Assembly (NCBI GenBank): GCA_903824675.1
Contig: CAIJXV010000047.1
Coordinates: 1 to 64,000, forward strand
Direction: 5' to 3'
DNA length: 64,000 nucleotides
From: an uncultured bacterium
GTDB lineage: Bacteria > Verrucomicrobiota > Kiritimatiellia > CAIKKV01 > CAIJXV01
Shown: positions 62,513 through 64,000 of the stretch, piece after piece
Numbering within the stretch: position 1 is the stretch's first letter
Layout of the letters: each line of letters starts with the position of its first letter
The notes under the pieces: generated by a model
Databases searched by the model: none
Told to the model about the DNA's origin: nothing
What the model saw: only the letters and a program-made list of their open reading frames with translations
Made by a program: the position numbers and the translations under genes

Positions 62513-63589
62513 ATGATTTTTATTTTTGCGATCCTCTTAGTGGCGTTGGCCTTTGAATACATCAATGGCTTTCACGATACGGCCAATTCCATTGCCACCT
62601 CGGTGTCGACCAAAATCCTAACCCCGCGACAGGCCGTGGTATTGGCCACCTTCTGTAATCTATTGGGCGCGATGGTGGGGGTGGCGGTGGCCACGACCAT
62701 TGGAAAAGGGCTGGTGGATACCACCTATGTAACCACTCAAACTATTTTCAGCGCCTTGCTGGGGGCTATTGTCTGGAATCTGGTGACGTGGTGGCTGGGA
62801 TTGCCGTCCAGTTCCAGTCATGCCCTGATCGGGGGGTTATGCGGAGCGACCTTGGCCTCCGCAAAGGGAAATTGGAGTGTCATCCATTGGGCGGTTCATA
62901 ATCCGCTCTCGGGAAAAGTGGAGGGGATCTGGCCCAAGGTGATCCTTCCCATGATCAGTTCACCTCTTTTAGGAATTGCCGCGGGATTTATTTTGATGAC
63001 GTTGTTGATCTTGCTGCTCCATCGGTTCACGCCCCGGTTGATCAACCGGGTTTTCAGTAAACTCCAATTAGTCAGTGCGGCTTGGATGGGATTCAGCCAT
63101 GGGACTAATGATGCCCAAAAGACCATGGGTATCATCGCCTTGATTCTTTTCACGGCGACCAAAAACGGGACGTTTGACCATCTTCCCACCGGATTGGGCT
63201 TTTTATATACGCCGCAGTTCGCGGTGGCGTTTTGGGTGAAGCTGGCGTGCGCCCTCACGATGGCGGCAGGAACGGCGGCGGGCGGGTGGCGGATCATTAA
63301 AACGATGGGTCACAAATTGGTCCGGCTCCAGCCGATTCACGGCTTTGCCGCCCAATCGACGGCGGCGGGAATCATTCAACTGGCCTCGCATTGGGGTATT
63401 CCGCTATCCACCACACATGTCATTTCCACCTCCATTATGGGGGTGGGGGCCACCAAGCGGTGGAGCGCGGTCAAATGGGGGATTGTCGGCCGGATGGTGT
63501 GGGCATGGGTATTGACCCTGCCCATTACCGCGGCGTTGGCCTATTGGATGGAACGGTTGTTACTTTGGGTAACCCCGGGGCCGGGCTAA
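62513..63589 (+). CDS. pit: PiT-family inorganic phosphate transporter
   Basis: The 358-residue membrane protein has about ten helices and the two PiT signature repeats, FEYINGFHDTANSIATSVST near the N-terminus and WMGFSHGTNDAQKTMGIIAL in the second half, along with LPSSSSHALIGGLCGA and PLSTTHVISTSIMGVGA. It is a low-affinity phosphate symporter (proton or sodium). DUF47 lies directly upstream. Confidence 0.93.
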   Translation: MIFIFAILLVALAFEYINGFHDTANSIATSVSTKILTPRQAVVLATFCNLLGAMVGVAVATTIGKGLVDTTYVTTQTIFSALLGAIVWNLVTWWLGLPSSSSHALIGGLCGATLASAKGNWSVIHWAVHNPLSGKVEGIWPKVILPMISSPLLGIAAGFILMTLLILLLHRFTPRLINRVFSKLQLVSAAWMGFSHGTNDAQKTMGIIALILFTATKNGTFDHLPTGLGFLYTPQFAVAFWVKLACALTMAAGTAAGGWRIIKTMGHKLVRLQPIHGFAAQSTAAGIIQLASHWGIPLSTTHVISTSIMGVGATKRWSAVKWGIVGRMVWAWVLTLPITAALAYWMERLLLWVTPGPG

Positions 63590-63608
63590 GACGAGTGCCG
63601 GGTCGCCC

Positions 63609-64000
63609 TCATCGGTTGCGAAAGGCACGCCGGACAAAATCATACGCCAGCTTGGGCCGGCGGTATTCATCCAGTGTTCCCTTGTCGTTGATCGTGCGCG
63701 GTCGCTTGAGGGCATGGGCGCTGGTGTAGGTCCGGGCGTCGGCAAAATGCCAGAGCGCGATGCCGCTGATGCGGGGCCGAGCCATGACGAAGCGGCAGAT
63801 AGTGTCGAGCATCTCGGCCTGGAATTCCTCGGACCAGTGCGCCCGGAAGCGGTCGCGCCAACCCCAGATGGCACCAGCCCCGAATTCGCTGATGATAAAC
63901 GGTTTTTGTCCCAGGCCTCGCTCATCGAGCTGGCGGATGAAATCATCGAAAAAAGGGACGACTTCACCCACCGGCCGGACTTTCTCCATGTCTTGAGCGT
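63609..64000 (-). CDS. C-terminal part of a GH2-type (beta-glucuronidase-like) glycosidase, cut by the window edge
   Basis: The minus-strand frame is open to the end of the window, so only the last 130 or so codons are visible. It shows a TIM-barrel end of GH2 type: PFIISEFGAGAIWGW, with the Glu of SEFGA fitting the catalytic nucleophile, EFQAEMLDTICRFVMARP, GIALWHFADARTYT and RPKLAYDFVRRAF. Family 2 enzymes include beta-glucuronidases and beta-galactosidases; the specificity cannot be read here. It converges on pit with 19 bases between. Confidence 0.72.
   Translation of the reverse strand, partial: AQDMEKVRPVGEVVPFFDDFIRQLDERGLGQKPFIISEFGAGAIWGWRDRFRAHWSEEFQAEMLDTICRFVMARPRISGIALWHFADARTYTSAHALKRPRTINDKGTLDEYRRPKLAYDFVRRAFRNR

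Overview
The window looks like a chromosome segment of a Gram-negative bacterium of the PVC group, probably Verrucomicrobiota/Kiritimatiellota-like. This placement is an inference. It rests on exported proteins with LamG-type jelly rolls and Asp-rich calcium repeats, a PEP-CTERM sorting signal, an MJ0042-type zinc-finger protein, a eukaryotic-like kinase, and moderately high GC. No rRNA, tRNA, CRISPR array or intact insertion sequence was seen.

Left part (1-28946). After a repeat-rich stretch with one small lipoprotein gene comes a 9.8-kb gene for a 3265-residue exported protein (four LamG-like domains, about eleven PNGGE-type beta modules, a long helical C-terminus). It is followed by an exported protein split by a frameshift at a G tract and by a membrane-anchored protein with an internal duplication. 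Next, on the same strand and almost without gaps, lies an atypical F-type ATPase operon: two different alpha subunits, a short epsilon, c, a b-delta fusion, gamma and beta, with no subunit a. The second alpha has Ile at the arginine-finger position. Fourteen bases after beta begins a type II secretion/type IV pilus-like set: GspE, GspF, GspG, a GspI-like and a GspJ-like pseudopilin, a GspL/PilM-PilN-like protein, a GspM/PilO-like protein and a MORN-repeat membrane protein. The layout suggests a rotary ATPase encoded together with a pseudopilus machine and giant surface proteins. This is the best candidate here for an undescribed system.

Middle (29-46 kb). Three exported proteins, the last with a PEP-CTERM signal, end at a strong terminator. 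Housekeeping genes follow: a degenerate YchF-like protein, RecO, YbeY, a PgpH-type HD phosphohydrolase, DNA polymerase III delta, a Ser/Thr kinase, dCMP deaminase, and a minus-strand unit crcB-DUF190-ispA-lipB. An amino-sugar operon follows (NagA, a NagB-like protein, a Gfo/Idh/MocA oxidoreductase).

Right part (46-64 kb). A PhnD-like binding protein is paired with a hybrid histidine kinase. Then come an HpaI-type aldolase, an SDR and an aldo/keto reductase. On the minus strand are Lon, an O-methyltransferase, a zinc-finger/coiled-coil protein, and a set with a ceramidase-like gene broken by an in-frame TGA, a Nudix protein, a short Hsp70 and a GrpE-like protein. The window closes with DUF47 and PiT phosphate transport genes and the C-terminal part of a GH2-like glycosidase cut by the window edge. 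Two REPIN-like palindromic elements are present; one lies inside the GspI-like reading frame.
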